Counted from the stretch's first letter, positions 35,900 to 45,714 are shown. The stretch is 64,000 nucleotides of DNA from Paenibacillus_AA sp045062745 (GCF_045062745.1 NZ_JBJGED010000003.1:328266-392265); one strand, 5' to 3'. A program made the numbers and translations. The notes: generated by a model not told the origin, from the letters alone.

Positions 35900-36781
35900 A
35901 TGACCCGTAATTTGTCCCTACCTAGCCGTATATTCGATACGATGAATGTTGTGTTCCTGATTTTTGTTTCGCTAATCACGCTGCTGCCCTTCTTGTACGT
36001 TATTGCTGCTTCACTTGCCTCCTCGGAGGAGGTGACGCAGAAACCGTTTCTTTTGATTCCAAGCAAGCTTGATTTTACGGCTTATAAGTATATTTTCTCG
36101 ACTAGCTCCATTTCCAGAAGTTTATTGGTTTCGGTCATGATCACCATCGTTGGAACCTTTACGAACCTGTTGATGACCAGTCTGATGGCTTACCCTCTAG
36201 CAAGAAAAGATCTGAGCTATCGGAGGGGAGTGCTGTTCCTTGTTACGTTCTCTATGATTTTCAGCGGTGGCATGATTCCGACTTTTCTTGTCGTCAAGGC
36301 AGTGGGGATGATGGATTCTTACATGTCCTTAATTATCCCCGGAGCGATTAGCGCATTTTATCTGATTGTGCTCAAAAACTTTTTTCAACAGCTGCCTGAA
36401 GGGCTGGAGGAATCCGCGAAGATCGACGGCTGCAACGATTTTCAGATTTACTATAAAATAATTTTGCCGCTTTCCAAGCCTGCGCTCGCCACGTTAACGC
36501 TTTTTTATGCCGTAGGACACTGGAATAGCTATTTTTCAGCCATTCTGTACATCAATGATGCTGCGAAGTGGCCGATCCAGGTTTTGTTAAGGCAAATTGT
36601 GATTCTTTCGCAAGGGGGATTCGGCGATTCGACGCAGTTTGGTGAATCCTTCGTCGTACCGCCCGCAGTAACAATCAAGATGGCGGTAATTGTAGTTTCC
36701 ATGCTGCCGATTTTGTGCGTATATCCGTTTTTGCAAAAGCATTTTGCCAAAGGGCTGTATCTCGGATCCGTAAAAGGTTGA
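35900..36781 (+). CDS. Sugar ABC transporter permease, LplC/YtcP type
   Basis: 293 residues from ATG 35900, with AGGCGGTG 6 bases upstream; GTG 35891 is part of that site. Six membrane helices, EAA loop E-S-A-K-I-D-G-C-N-D-F, and the family end F-A-K-G-L-Y-L-G-S-V-K-G. It begins 31 bases after the LplB-type partner. Confidence 0.92.
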   Translation: MTRNLSLPSRIFDTMNVVFLIFVSLITLLPFLYVIAASLASSEEVTQKPFLLIPSKLDFTAYKYIFSTSSISRSLLVSVMITIVGTFTNLLMTSLMAYPLARKDLSYRRGVLFLVTFSMIFSGGMIPTFLVVKAVGMMDSYMSLIIPGAISAFYLIVLKNFFQQLPEGLEESAKIDGCNDFQIYYKIILPLSKPALATLTLFYAVGHWNSYFSAILYINDAAKWPIQVLLRQIVILSQGGFGDSTQFGESFVVPPAVTIKMAVIVVSMLPILCVYPFLQKHFAKGLYLGSVKG

Positions 36782-36829
36782 GGGTCCATACTCCAATAGA
36801 TCGAGCACCATACAAGGAGGGTTTCCAGA

Positions 36830-38368
36830 ATGAATAAGAAAACGGAACTGATAAAAAAGGTAACACTCATGACGGCCGCATCAGGTTTGCTCATTGGGAC
36901 TATTGCCGGCTGCAGCTCTTCCGAGGATACAAAAAGCTCATCTTCCCCATCTTCATCAACGACAGCCGCAAGTCCGACAGCTGCGCCTAAGAGACAAATA
37001 ACGGTGTCTATGATGGTCCCGCAGTACACGACGGAGCCCATCAAGGCCGATAGCGCAGCTGTTAAGAAGATCGAAGAGTATACGGGCGTCAAGCTGGAGA
37101 TGAACTGGGTTGTGGGAGCGGCTTACCAAGAAAAACTCAATGCCACGATTGCCTCCGGTACGATGCCGAAGGTATTGATCGTGCTCGATAACAAGCAGGC
37201 GAATATCGTCAATGGAGCCCGTTCCGGCATGTTCTGGGAGATTGGCGGGTATATAAAGGATTATCCGAACCTGAGCAAGCTAAATCCGCAAATCTTGAAC
37301 AACATATCCGTGGACGGCAAGCTGTACGCATTGCCCCGTACGCGCCCGGTCAGCCGCGAGGGAATCATGATCCGGAAAGACTGGCTCGACAATCTGGGGC
37401 TTCAGCCGCCGAAGACGACCGATGAACTTTACAATGTCTTGCAAGCGTTTACGAATAAAGATCCGGATAAGAACGGCAAGAACGATACGTTCGGGCTGAG
37501 CGATAATGGTAATGCGTTTATCGATATGGCTGTTTTCTTCGGTGCTCCTGTCAACTGGGGTGTTCAAGGGGGCAAGATGGTCCCGGCATTCACCACGCCT
37601 CAATACTTGGAAGCGATGAAGTTCATGAAACGGCTGTACAGCGAGAAGCTGATGAACCAGGACTTCCTGATTGTGAAGGACGGCTACGTGGCCAATATTA
37701 ATCAGGGCAAGGCAGGGATGGTTATTAATTCGGCTGTTGACGGCATAACCTCTGCCTTGTATGCCGATCTGAAGAAATTAAATCCTAATGCGGTGCTGGA
37801 TGCAATAACTGGGGTGAAAGGACCAAATGGCGAATTTGCCACCGGAAGCCCTGGATTCGCGGGCACGTTTATGTTTCCGAAGAGCAGCGTGAAAACGGAG
37901 CAGGATTTAAAGGATATGCTGCACTTTTTCGATAAAATGACGGATCAGCCTATGATCGATCTGACCTTGTACGGGGTTGAGGGGAACACATACACGCTCG
38001 AGAACGGGATCCCTAAGATTAATACAGACTTGTACAACAATGAGATCAACCCCCTGAATCAGCTCATGGTCAAATTGGGGTTGTTCGGACCGAAGAAGGG
38101 CGATACCCCTCTCGAATCCAAGTGGAAACAAATTCTGGTGGAGAACGAGAAGAAGGCGGTGTTCGATCCGACGGTACCTTACATCTCGGCGACGAATGTG
38201 GAGAAGGGGGCGCAGTTGGATAAGCAAATTACAGATGCGCGCAATAAATTCATTATCGGTGAGATCGACGAAGCCGAATGGAAGAGTCAAATTGAAAGCT
38301 GGCGTAAAAACGGCGGCGATAAGATCACGGAAGAATTCACAGCGGAATATGCCAAGACGCATAAGTAA
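36830..38368 (+). CDS. LplA-type extracellular solute-binding lipoprotein
   Basis: 512 residues, AAGGAGGG before the ATG. Lipobox I-A-G-C with Cys at residue 27, then a Ser/Ala/Thr/Pro linker. The family calcium-like motif reads K-D-P-D-K-N-G-K-N-D, and M-K-F-M-K-R-L-Y follows at mid-protein. It is distant from the 15059/22298 pair and lacks their conserved Cys pair. The cognate permeases are directly upstream. Confidence 0.9.
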   Translation: MNKKTELIKKVTLMTAASGLLIGTIAGCSSSEDTKSSSSPSSSTTAASPTAAPKRQITVSMMVPQYTTEPIKADSAAVKKIEEYTGVKLEMNWVVGAAYQEKLNATIASGTMPKVLIVLDNKQANIVNGARSGMFWEIGGYIKDYPNLSKLNPQILNNISVDGKLYALPRTRPVSREGIMIRKDWLDNLGLQPPKTTDELYNVLQAFTNKDPDKNGKNDTFGLSDNGNAFIDMAVFFGAPVNWGVQGGKMVPAFTTPQYLEAMKFMKRLYSEKLMNQDFLIVKDGYVANINQGKAGMVINSAVDGITSALYADLKKLNPNAVLDAITGVKGPNGEFATGSPGFAGTFMFPKSSVKTEQDLKDMLHFFDKMTDQPMIDLTLYGVEGNTYTLENGIPKINTDLYNNEINPLNQLMVKLGLFGPKKGDTPLESKWKQILVENEKKAVFDPTVPYISATNVEKGAQLDKQITDARNKFIIGEIDEAEWKSQIESWRKNGGDKITEEFTAEYAKTHK

Positions 38369-38380
38369 CGGGAGGACGAC

Positions 38381-40453
38381 ATGGGCGGTGATCTATACAA
38401 ACGAACGTTTCGCCGGGGTTTATTCGACTTTCACGCAGGCGAAGCGATTCCGGAAGTGACTCTGGACGTGGAGTCGTATATAGCAGGCGCAGCTGCAGCC
38501 GGCATGCAGACGATAACGTTCATGACGAAGGATGCCTTTGGCAACAGTTACTACGACACACGGATCGGACACAAGAATGCCAAGCTGAAGGGCGATTTGC
38601 TGGCCGAGGCGTCGGCTGCCGCGAAGCGTCACGGAATCAACCTGGTCGCCTATTACAATGTGGGGTTGAACACGCACGTTGCCCTGCAGAATCCCGACTA
38701 CCGGCAGCGGACCGCGGAACAGGAACCGGTGACGGAAGCTTTCGGATTTTACGACCTTCTTTGCATGAATTCGCCTTATCGGGACTATGTGTATGGCCAA
38801 CTGGAGGAAATCGCCACACATTATGAGGTTTCGGGCTTCTTCTTCGATATTTCTTATGTATGGACGAACTGCTGTTATTGCGAATACTGCCAGACTCGCT
38901 ATAAGGCTCGATATGGGTATGCCATGCCGACATCACCTCAGCCCGGTACTACTGCGATGTCGCAGTGGCAGGCATTTCGCCGGGACATCCGACAGCATTT
39001 CATGCGGGATGCGGCAATGCGGCTTAAAGCGATTAATCCTGAGCTGCTGATTGGTTGGAATCATGCCGGAGACCCGCGATTCGGTCAGGTTGAGACTGAT
39101 CGATACGCCGATTATTTCACGTCCGAGTTTCATCCGCCGCATTATGCTTATGGCAGCCTGCTAGCCCGTTGGAAGCGGTCGTTCGCCAAGCCTTTCGAGT
39201 TAATGATGCCAAGTGAGATGGGCAGCTGGGGAGAGTGGACGCTAGCGCCAACTCCGACTCTTATGACGACAGCGGCGATCGCCGTCGCGAACGGCGGGTC
39301 CATCAGCTTCGGGCATGTAGCTTATCCGTCCGGTGAGTACAAGGGCCGCATACCTGCTCCTGTCATGAGTGCCATCAGCGCCGCTAACCATTGGGTTAAG
39401 ACCTTGGAGCCCTGGCTGCTAGAAGCTGAGAGCGAACCGATGGTTGCCGTCCTATACGCCCTCGAGAACAAGCGGATGCTGGAGGATGCCGCACTCGCTC
39501 GCAGCAAAAACGAAGAACATCTTCAGGGCGTTCATCGAATATTAACCGAGGGCCATATCCATTTCGACATTATCGACGAAACGCACCTGCTTGAGAGGCT
39601 GGAGCGTTATGAACTGCTGATCGTACCGGATCAAGCTTATTTATCCGATACCGTTCAACGACGCATCCGCGAATATGTCCAGAATGGCGGTTGTCTAGTC
39701 GCTTCCGGACGGACATCGCTTTACAAGTCGGACGGTGAACGAGATGCTGATTTCGGTCTAGCCGATCTATTCGGTGTGCAATTCCTGGATGAATCGACTT
39801 ACAGTTTGACCTATCTCGATTCTATAGATGCGAGGCTTGCGGAGAATGTGCCGGACATGCCGATCCTACTCAAGCAGGCAGATCAGCGGTCGCTGCGGGT
39901 TGTGCCTACATCGTCGGAAGTCCTGTGCTCCCTGACGGAGCCTGCTCTGGAAACGACGGTTAATCGGCACGTATACCACCAGCATGCCCATCCGGCGAGA
40001 CGCACGCCCGACCCGGCAATTACATTTCATACCCCGGGCAAAGGGAAATGCATGTATATTGCCGGGCCAATTGAGGCTGCTTACTGGAGCTCCGGCTCGC
40101 CTTGGTTGCGAAACATTTACTTGAATGGCATAAGGAAGCTTTATCCGAATCCTAAGGTTGAAGTGAAGGCGCCGCTCAGCGTGGAGGTCAATGTTATGCG
40201 GCAGCGTGAGCCGTCCCGCCTCATCGTGCATCTTATCAATGTCCGGGAAGACAAGGCGGCGGGCTCTAAGTCGTTTATTGAGGATGTTGCGGCAATCACC
40301 AATATCCGAGTGTCGCTTGGTGTTCAAGCGACTCGCGTTCTGCTGCAGCCGGAAGGCGTCGAGCTCGATTTCACATGCGAGCAAGACCGGATCAGCTTCC
40401 TAGTCCCCCGTTTGGAGATTCACACGGCGGTTGTTGTTGAAGGAGTAGACTGA
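38381..40453 (+). CDS. GHL6/GH42-like glycosidase with beta-galactosidase trimerisation-like domain
   Basis: 690 residues, GGGAGGACGAC before the ATG, no signal peptide. Residues about 10-330 form a TIM barrel of the hypothetical glycosyl hydrolase 6 type (G-A-A-A-A-G-M-Q-T-I-T-F-M-T-K, H-G-I-N-L-V-A-Y-Y-N-V-G, F-F-F-D-I-S-Y-V-W, T-S-E-F-H-P-P-H); Asp and Glu in these strands are candidate catalytic residues. A C-C-Y-C-E-Y-C cluster at about 165-171 may bind metal, as in GH42. Residues about 350-460 resemble the GH42 trimerisation domain (L-L-I-V-P-D-Q-A-Y-L-S). It probably cleaves the imported oligosaccharide in the cytoplasm. Confidence 0.75.
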   Translation: MGGDLYKRTFRRGLFDFHAGEAIPEVTLDVESYIAGAAAAGMQTITFMTKDAFGNSYYDTRIGHKNAKLKGDLLAEASAAAKRHGINLVAYYNVGLNTHVALQNPDYRQRTAEQEPVTEAFGFYDLLCMNSPYRDYVYGQLEEIATHYEVSGFFFDISYVWTNCCYCEYCQTRYKARYGYAMPTSPQPGTTAMSQWQAFRRDIRQHFMRDAAMRLKAINPELLIGWNHAGDPRFGQVETDRYADYFTSEFHPPHYAYGSLLARWKRSFAKPFELMMPSEMGSWGEWTLAPTPTLMTTAAIAVANGGSISFGHVAYPSGEYKGRIPAPVMSAISAANHWVKTLEPWLLEAESEPMVAVLYALENKRMLEDAALARSKNEEHLQGVHRILTEGHIHFDIIDETHLLERLERYELLIVPDQAYLSDTVQRRIREYVQNGGCLVASGRTSLYKSDGERDADFGLADLFGVQFLDESTYSLTYLDSIDARLAENVPDMPILLKQADQRSLRVVPTSSEVLCSLTEPALETTVNRHVYHQHAHPARRTPDPAITFHTPGKGKCMYIAGPIEAAYWSSGSPWLRNIYLNGIRKLYPNPKVEVKAPLSVEVNVMRQREPSRLIVHLINVREDKAAGSKSFIEDVAAITNIRVSLGVQATRVLLQPEGVELDFTCEQDRISFLVPRLEIHTAVVVEGVD

Positions 40454-40548
40454 CTGTCTTCATAGAGGGGAATCCAGTCTCGCTCCCGAATACGTGAACA
40501 TAGTAAATCTGTATCGCATGATTCCACGGAGCGAGATGAGGTGGCAGC

Positions 40549-42807
40549 ATGAAATGGAGGTCTCCCCGATTTTTGTTTCGGTTAATGGTGATCAGTATCC
40601 TTGTGGGGACAATTCCGGTACTGGCATTAGGCAGCTTTGCGTACTACTTTTTCTCCAGCAAAATTCAGCGGCAGGTCGATCAACATAATGTGCAACTGTT
40701 GACCGAAACGGAATTGCGCTTAGAGCAGCTCTTCATGACAATCGATTTCTATGTAACGCAGCTGGCGAATTCCCCCCTGCTGCAGGACGCTGCCGTCTGG
40801 GATCCGTCGAATCGGAAACTTCATTTGTCGTTTCAAGATTTATCCGTGCAGCTGTCGCGATTACAAAGCTTTGAGATGGGGATTAGCGATGTTTTCTACG
40901 TCAATTACGTGAACAAATGGGTGATCGACAATCGAGGAGTGACCTTGCTGACAGAACGCCCGGACCTTGAGCTTCTGACAAGCTATGCATCCGGCAATCG
41001 GTCTTCCTCTTGGAAAAACGAGGGGACGAACGGAGGCAGCTCGGTCCTGCTGATTAAGAAGACGCCGCTCACCTCCCTCTCCCCCTCAGGTGTTATTGGG
41101 ATAAGGATCCCCCATTACGAACTGGAGAAGCGGATTAAACCCGCTGGAGAAAGCGATGTGCAGCTTATTGCCAATGACAGCTTCGACGTGCTGGCGAAGA
41201 CGGAGGGAACGCTGGCGATTGGTGAACGGTTCAGCGATGCGTTCGCGGCACGGGTGACCGAGGCACTGGAGCACACGACTAGCGCCGTTATCCGCTATGA
41301 TGAGCAATATTTCACCGTTGTGAAAAAGTCGAGCTACAACGGCTGGTATTACTTCTCCTTCTACTCGAATGCCGAGATTACGAAGGATTCCCGTACGATT
41401 CGCTGGATCACGCTTCTTGCCTGCATCGGTGTGTTGCTCTTAACGCTCTTGGCCGCTACGTTAATGAATCGTCGTGTATATATGCCGATTCGGCGGCTCT
41501 ATGAGGCTGCGGGCGGACTGTCCGCAGTTGGAGCGGGAAAACGGCCCGACGAATTTCAATTAATAGGCACCCGCATCGAATCGCTGATCTCCGAACAGGA
41601 CAGTATGCATGATCAAATTAAAGGGCAAGCTCTGCAGCTGCGGGAATTGTTTCTGTTCAAGCTGCTGTTCGGTGAAGTTCATCCATCGGAGGCCGAGCAA
41701 AAGGCGCGGTTCTATCAATTGGATGTCAGGTGGACCAGGTTAAGGGTCATGGCGGTCCAGTTCAGCGACTGGAAGCAATCGAAGTACGCGGAGCTGGAGT
41801 GGGAGCGGCTCATGTTCGCTTTGCGCAATATGATGTGCGATCTCTTCCCAGAGGAATGCAGGCTTGAACCGATTATTATCGGTCAGTATCAAATCATGAT
41901 TATCGGTGCGGATCAAGAGGATGAGCACGATTTCCGTCAATCCATGATCGTATTCACCGATAGGTTGAATCAATTGGTACGGATGAATCTGGGCTTGACA
42001 ACTGCGATCGGGATAAGCAAGTCCTATGAGCATTTGTCGAATGTGCATCGAGCTTTTAGGGAAGCGTGCGAATCTTTGAAGCATCGCAGCATAACGGTGG
42101 ATCAGCCTCTTATCTTCTTCGAGGATCAGTTCCCCGGCAAGAACGTGAATGTCAAGTATCCGACCTCCCTGGAGAAGCAGCTGTTCCAAGCCGTGAACGA
42201 ATTGGATTTCTCGGCGGCACAAGCTTCGCTCCGCGGAATCACCGAATGGCTTCTCGCCGAGAATGTCAACTACCGAGAACTGCAGGTGCATTTGGTCCGC
42301 ATTCTGATCGGCCTCGTCGGGGATTCCCCAGAGGAACCGCTCCGCGGGTTGATGCAAGGCAACAAAACGGTGTTCGAGCAATTGTTCGAACTGGATGCGA
42401 TCGACGAAATCGAAGCTTGGTTCGAGGAGCGGGTATTGAGGCCGCTTGTACGCTGGCGGGAGGAGCAATCTCAGCTGCAGTATCAGATCATCACAGAAAA
42501 GATGCTCAAGCTCGTCCATGAACGCTTCGATACCGATTTAACGCTGGAAAAATGCGCGGAGCAGCTGAATTTTCATCCCGATTACTTGCGCCGGGTATTC
42601 CGCCGGGGAGTTGGGGTAAATTTCAGCGATTATATTGCGGAATATCGCCTGAGCATCTCTAAGGAGCTGCTGAAAAATACGGACATGACGATCACCGAGA
42701 TCGCTCAGAAAATGAACTATCAAAATTCCCAGAACTTTATCCGCTATTTTAAGAAAACGGTAGGCATCACGCCTGGCCAGTTCCGAGAACGCTTGAATCA
42801 GTCTTGA
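40549..42807 (+). CDS. Membrane-bound AraC-family regulator with extracellular sensor domain
   Basis: 752 residues, GAGGTGGCAGC before the ATG. Membrane helix 1 (about 8-33), extracellular Cache-like sensor, helix 2 (about 284-306), a cytoplasmic linker and a C-terminal AraC domain (L-E-K-C-A-E-Q-L-N-F-H-P-D-Y-L-R-R-V-F-R-R, then I-A-Q-K-M-N-Y-Q-N-S-Q-N-F-I-R-Y-F-K-K). It lies at the end of the 34975 operon and is the natural regulator of it. Its DNA-binding domain differs from those of the 12847/18659 pair, which fits the absence of their operator here. Confidence 0.88.
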   Translation: MKWRSPRFLFRLMVISILVGTIPVLALGSFAYYFFSSKIQRQVDQHNVQLLTETELRLEQLFMTIDFYVTQLANSPLLQDAAVWDPSNRKLHLSFQDLSVQLSRLQSFEMGISDVFYVNYVNKWVIDNRGVTLLTERPDLELLTSYASGNRSSSWKNEGTNGGSSVLLIKKTPLTSLSPSGVIGIRIPHYELEKRIKPAGESDVQLIANDSFDVLAKTEGTLAIGERFSDAFAARVTEALEHTTSAVIRYDEQYFTVVKKSSYNGWYYFSFYSNAEITKDSRTIRWITLLACIGVLLLTLLAATLMNRRVYMPIRRLYEAAGGLSAVGAGKRPDEFQLIGTRIESLISEQDSMHDQIKGQALQLRELFLFKLLFGEVHPSEAEQKARFYQLDVRWTRLRVMAVQFSDWKQSKYAELEWERLMFALRNMMCDLFPEECRLEPIIIGQYQIMIIGADQEDEHDFRQSMIVFTDRLNQLVRMNLGLTTAIGISKSYEHLSNVHRAFREACESLKHRSITVDQPLIFFEDQFPGKNVNVKYPTSLEKQLFQAVNELDFSAAQASLRGITEWLLAENVNYRELQVHLVRILIGLVGDSPEEPLRGLMQGNKTVFEQLFELDAIDEIEAWFEERVLRPLVRWREEQSQLQYQIITEKMLKLVHERFDTDLTLEKCAEQLNFHPDYLRRVFRRGVGVNFSDYIAEYRLSISKELLKNTDMTITEIAQKMNYQNSQNFIRYFKKTVGITPGQFRERLNQS

Positions 42808-42883
42808 ACTAATGTTTTCAAACAATGGAAAAGGTGAATCTTATGTCGAACGCAGTTCACACTCTGCAAGGAGGAAAAGGGGG

Positions 42884-44113
42884 ATGAAAAAATACGTCTT
42901 AGTGGGCGCCGGCCACAGAGCCTTCAACATGTTTGCCAAGTCGTTTAAAACGGAGTTGAGAGAGATTGCGAGATTGGCAGGCATTTTCGACACCAATCTC
43001 GTTCGGGCCCAGGCCATGAGCAAAGCATGCGGCAATGTCGACGTTTACGTCGATTTTGATGCCATGATCCGGGAGGCGAAGCCGGATGCCGTCATCGTTA
43101 CTACTCCGGACAGCCTCCACCACCATTACATTATTCGCGCTTTGGAAGCCGGATGCGACGCCATATCGGAAAAACCGATGACGACGGACAGTGAGAAATG
43201 CCAAGCGATACTCGATGCTGAAAGGCGTACGGGGCGCCAAGTTATCGTTACCTTCAACGTCCGGTTCCTCCCCCATACAGCCCGGATCAAGGAGCTAATT
43301 CGTGAAGGGAGCATTGGCGACATCTTAAGCATTCATCTGGAATGGTCCTTGGATCAGTCGCATGGGGCTGATTATTTCCGGCGTTGGCATCGGAACATGA
43401 AGAATAGTGGAGGGCTGCTAGTGCACAAATCGACACATCACTTTGATCTGGTCAATTGGTGGCTAGCCGATGAGCCCGAGTCCGTCTTTGCCCATGGATC
43501 CACACGCTTTTACGGGCCAACCCGGCAGAAGCGCGGGGACCGCTGCTCGACCTGTGATCATAAATCGTCTTGCGAATTTTATTTTGATATGCGGGATGGC
43601 GCCATGGGCCATTTCTACAAGGAATTTTACTTGGAAGCGGAGCATGTTGACGGCTATTTCCGGGATCGTTGCGTATTCAGCGACGATATCGACATCTACG
43701 ATACGCTGTCACTAACCGTTAGGTATATGCGGGGGGCTTTGCTGTCCTATTCGTTAAAAGCCTATAGTCCCTATGAAGGCTGGAAGGTTACGCTTACCGG
43801 TACGGAAGGGAGAATTGAAGCGGATGGCTTCTATAGCGGTCCGGACCACGATGCTCGGCATCAATCTATCCATGTGTATAACCGGGAAGGTGAGCGTACC
43901 GTCATTCAGATCGAAAAATCCAGCGGCAGTCATGGCGGCAGTGATGCTCTGTTGCGAAGCATGATTTTCAGAACGAATGTACCGGACCCGCTTGAGCAGC
44001 AAGCCGGTTCCCGGGCAGGAGCTATGTCGCTTCTGATCGGTGCTGCCGCCAATATTTCTATTAAGGAAAACCGTCCAGTCACGATTAAGGAATTGTTAGG
44101 CGAGTTTTACTGA
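42884..44113 (+). CDS. Gfo/Idh/MocA-family oxidoreductase with cysteine cluster
   Basis: 409 residues from ATG 42884 (AAGGAGG 9 bases upstream); the open frame to 42812 is extension. Rossmann start V-G-A-G-H-R-A-F-N-M-F, family motif S-E-K-P-M-T-T-D, substrate-domain motif G-G-L-L-V-H-K-S-T-H-H-F-D-L-V-N-W-W. A cysteine group (R-C-S-T-C, C at +6, and later R-D-R-C-V-F-S-D-D) occupies the same place as in the 8194 protein. It is longer than the other two paralogues because of this insertion and an extended C-terminus. Probably acts on the sugar supplied by the upstream transporter and glycosidase. Confidence 0.86.
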   Translation: MKKYVLVGAGHRAFNMFAKSFKTELREIARLAGIFDTNLVRAQAMSKACGNVDVYVDFDAMIREAKPDAVIVTTPDSLHHHYIIRALEAGCDAISEKPMTTDSEKCQAILDAERRTGRQVIVTFNVRFLPHTARIKELIREGSIGDILSIHLEWSLDQSHGADYFRRWHRNMKNSGGLLVHKSTHHFDLVNWWLADEPESVFAHGSTRFYGPTRQKRGDRCSTCDHKSSCEFYFDMRDGAMGHFYKEFYLEAEHVDGYFRDRCVFSDDIDIYDTLSLTVRYMRGALLSYSLKAYSPYEGWKVTLTGTEGRIEADGFYSGPDHDARHQSIHVYNREGERTVIQIEKSSGSHGGSDALLRSMIFRTNVPDPLEQQAGSRAGAMSLLIGAAANISIKENRPVTIKELLGEFY

Positions 44114-44119
44114 TTCACC

Positions 44120-44272
44120 GTGAATGATCGACGTGATCCGGACGTACACGCTCTACGCGATCCGGACCGCGCAGAGGCGGTCATGCGGGAACATATTCAC
44201 CGGTCCTACCGGGAGTTCGCCGATATTGGCTCCCACGATAAGTCGGAGCTGGCGCGGAACGGGTGGATCTAG
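44120..44272 (+). pseudogene. Remnant of a GntR-family (FCD) regulator C-terminus
   Basis: A 50-codon frame reads H-A-L-R-D-P-D-R-A-E-A-V-M-R-E-H-I-H-R-S, which is the last helix of FCD-domain GntR regulators (A-L-R-A-R-D-P-x-x-A-x-x-A-M-R-x-H). There is no DNA-binding part. It lies just upstream of the RidA operon and its operator-like dyad, so a lost local repressor is likely. Confidence 0.55.
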
Positions 44273-44296
44273 AGGGGAAGATGGCGATGACGAAAA

Positions 44297-44346
44297 AGCT
44301 GTTTGCCGTAGTGCATCTGCTAGCTGCGTGGCGAACAGTTTTTTCT
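44297..44346 (+). terminator. Intrinsic terminator after the GntR remnant
   Basis: CTGTTTGCC (44299-44307) pairs with GGCGAACAG (44330-44338) with one G-U pair, followed by six Ts. It ends the operon that begins at 34975, or the lost regulator gene. Confidence 0.75.
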
Positions 44347-44399
44347 ATTTCGCGATTATGTGCTTTACAAGGGTAAAGCTTAATATTCATGAAAAAATA

Positions 44400-44456
44400 G
44401 ATTGTATATAATTATGATAAATTATATATTAAATTTGAGCAATCCGACGTGTCGGA
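44400..44456 (+). promoter_or_regulatory. AT-rich promoter element and dyad before the RidA operon
   Basis: The segment from about 44400 to 44436 closely matches 12661-12697 (ATTGTATA, ATGAT, ATTATATATT and ATTT in the same order). Next comes TCCGAC-N2-GTCGGA (44443-44456), a clean dyad 28 bases before the start codon. The sequence between 44346 and 44400 shows nothing else. Confidence 0.5.
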
Positions 44457-44483
44457 CTCCATATTCTATCACGAGGTGAACCC

Positions 44484-44894
44484 ATGTCCGTTGCTATTCA
44501 TACCCGGCATGCGCCGGAATTTCCTTTGCCATTCTCCCAAGCGCTGGTGGCGGGAGACTTCGTTTATATTTCCGGGCAGGTGGGCGTCGATCCCGCAACC
44601 CGGCAAGTCATCGGCGATACGATCGAGGAACAGACGACCCAGACGCTGCGGAACATCGAGACGATTCTCCACACCGCCGGCTTGACGCTCGACCATATCG
44701 TGAAGATCCAATCTTACCTGGCTCGGCCAGAAGATGTGCCAGGGTACAATGAAGCTTACAGGCGTCTGTTGAAGGAGCCGTTTCCCGCCCGTACTACCAT
44801 TACATGCGGCATCGGGAGCTACCTGATCGAGATCGACGCCATTGCCTACGCGCCGGCGGTCAGGACTGAAGCTCCGGCCAGGAGCGAAGCATGA
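44484..44894 (+). CDS. RidA-family (YjgF/YER057c) imine/enamine deaminase
   Basis: 136 residues, GAGGTGAACCC before the ATG. Motifs of the family are present: G-D-F-V-Y-I-S-G-Q-V-G-V-D-P, T-x-Q-T-L-R-N-I-E, and P-A-R-T-T-I-T-C-G-I with the conserved substrate-binding Arg, and a late E-I-D-A-I-A. RidA proteins hydrolyse reactive imines formed by amine-releasing PLP or dehydrogenase reactions. Here it starts an operon with an aminotransferase-like enzyme, which fits. Overlaps the next gene by 4 bases. Confidence 0.9.
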   Translation: MSVAIHTRHAPEFPLPFSQALVAGDFVYISGQVGVDPATRQVIGDTIEEQTTQTLRNIETILHTAGLTLDHIVKIQSYLARPEDVPGYNEAYRRLLKEPFPARTTITCGIGSYLIEIDAIAYAPAVRTEAPARSEA

Positions 44895-45667
44895 CGCGCC
44901 TCGCCGGCAAGGTCTCCCTGATCACTGGGGCCGCCTCCGGGATCGGCCGTAGCTCCGCAATCCTGTTCGCGAGCGAAGGGGCCATCGTCATCGTCAACGA
45001 TCTCGAGACAGAGAAGGGGAACGAGACGGTCCGGGACATTCGCGAAGCTGGCGGGCAAGCCGTCTTCATCCAGGGGGACGTCACGAATCCTGCGGATATG
45101 TCCCGCCTCGCCGAGGAAGCCGTCGCTCAATTCGGCCGTATCGACGTGCTGTTCAACAATGCGGGCATCAGCGGCGTAGGTGCGCTGCACGAGCTTGAGC
45201 CGGACACTTGGGACCGGATTACGGCGGTGAATATCAAGGGCGTCTATCTGCCAAGCAAATATGTGCTGCCGCACATGATGCGCGCGCGAAAAGGCTCCGT
45301 TATCAACATGTCCTCGTGCGTCGCCGAGATCGGGCTGGCCCGCCGGGCATCCTATGCCGCGACGAAGGGAGCTGTCCTGGCCTTGTCCAAATCGATGCAG
45401 GTCGATTACGCGCCCTACAACATCCGGGTGAACGCCTTGCTGCCGGGGACGATCCTGACACCGTTCGTGGAGCGCTACTTGAAGTCCTCATACGAGGACC
45501 ATGAGGCGGCGGTCGCCTCCCTGATGTCCCGCCAGCTCGGCGGAGAGCTGGGAAGGCCGGAGGACGTTGCTCTTGCCGCGCTGTTCCTGGCTTCGGACGA
45601 CAGCAAGTTCATGATGGGCTCGCCGCTCTACATCGACGGTGGGGTCGTGTTCGGCAAAAATGCATAA
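44891..45667 (+). CDS. Short-chain dehydrogenase/reductase (SDR)
   Basis: 258 residues. Cofactor motif T-G-A-A-S-G-I-G, N-N-A-G-I-S, catalytic Ser in N-M-S-S-C, Y-A-A-T-K active-site pair, and Y-I-D-G-G C-terminal strand. The ATGA overlap with the RidA gene indicates translational coupling. The DNA from here to 48456 is more GC-rich than that of the flanks. Confidence 0.9.
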   Translation: MTRLAGKVSLITGAASGIGRSSAILFASEGAIVIVNDLETEKGNETVRDIREAGGQAVFIQGDVTNPADMSRLAEEAVAQFGRIDVLFNNAGISGVGALHELEPDTWDRITAVNIKGVYLPSKYVLPHMMRARKGSVINMSSCVAEIGLARRASYAATKGAVLALSKSMQVDYAPYNIRVNALLPGTILTPFVERYLKSSYEDHEAAVASLMSRQLGGELGRPEDVALAALFLASDDSKFMMGSPLYIDGGVVFGKNA

Positions 45668-45714
45668 AGCATTCCAGACCCAATGAAAATGAGCGGGTCG
45701 AAATGGAGCGGTAA

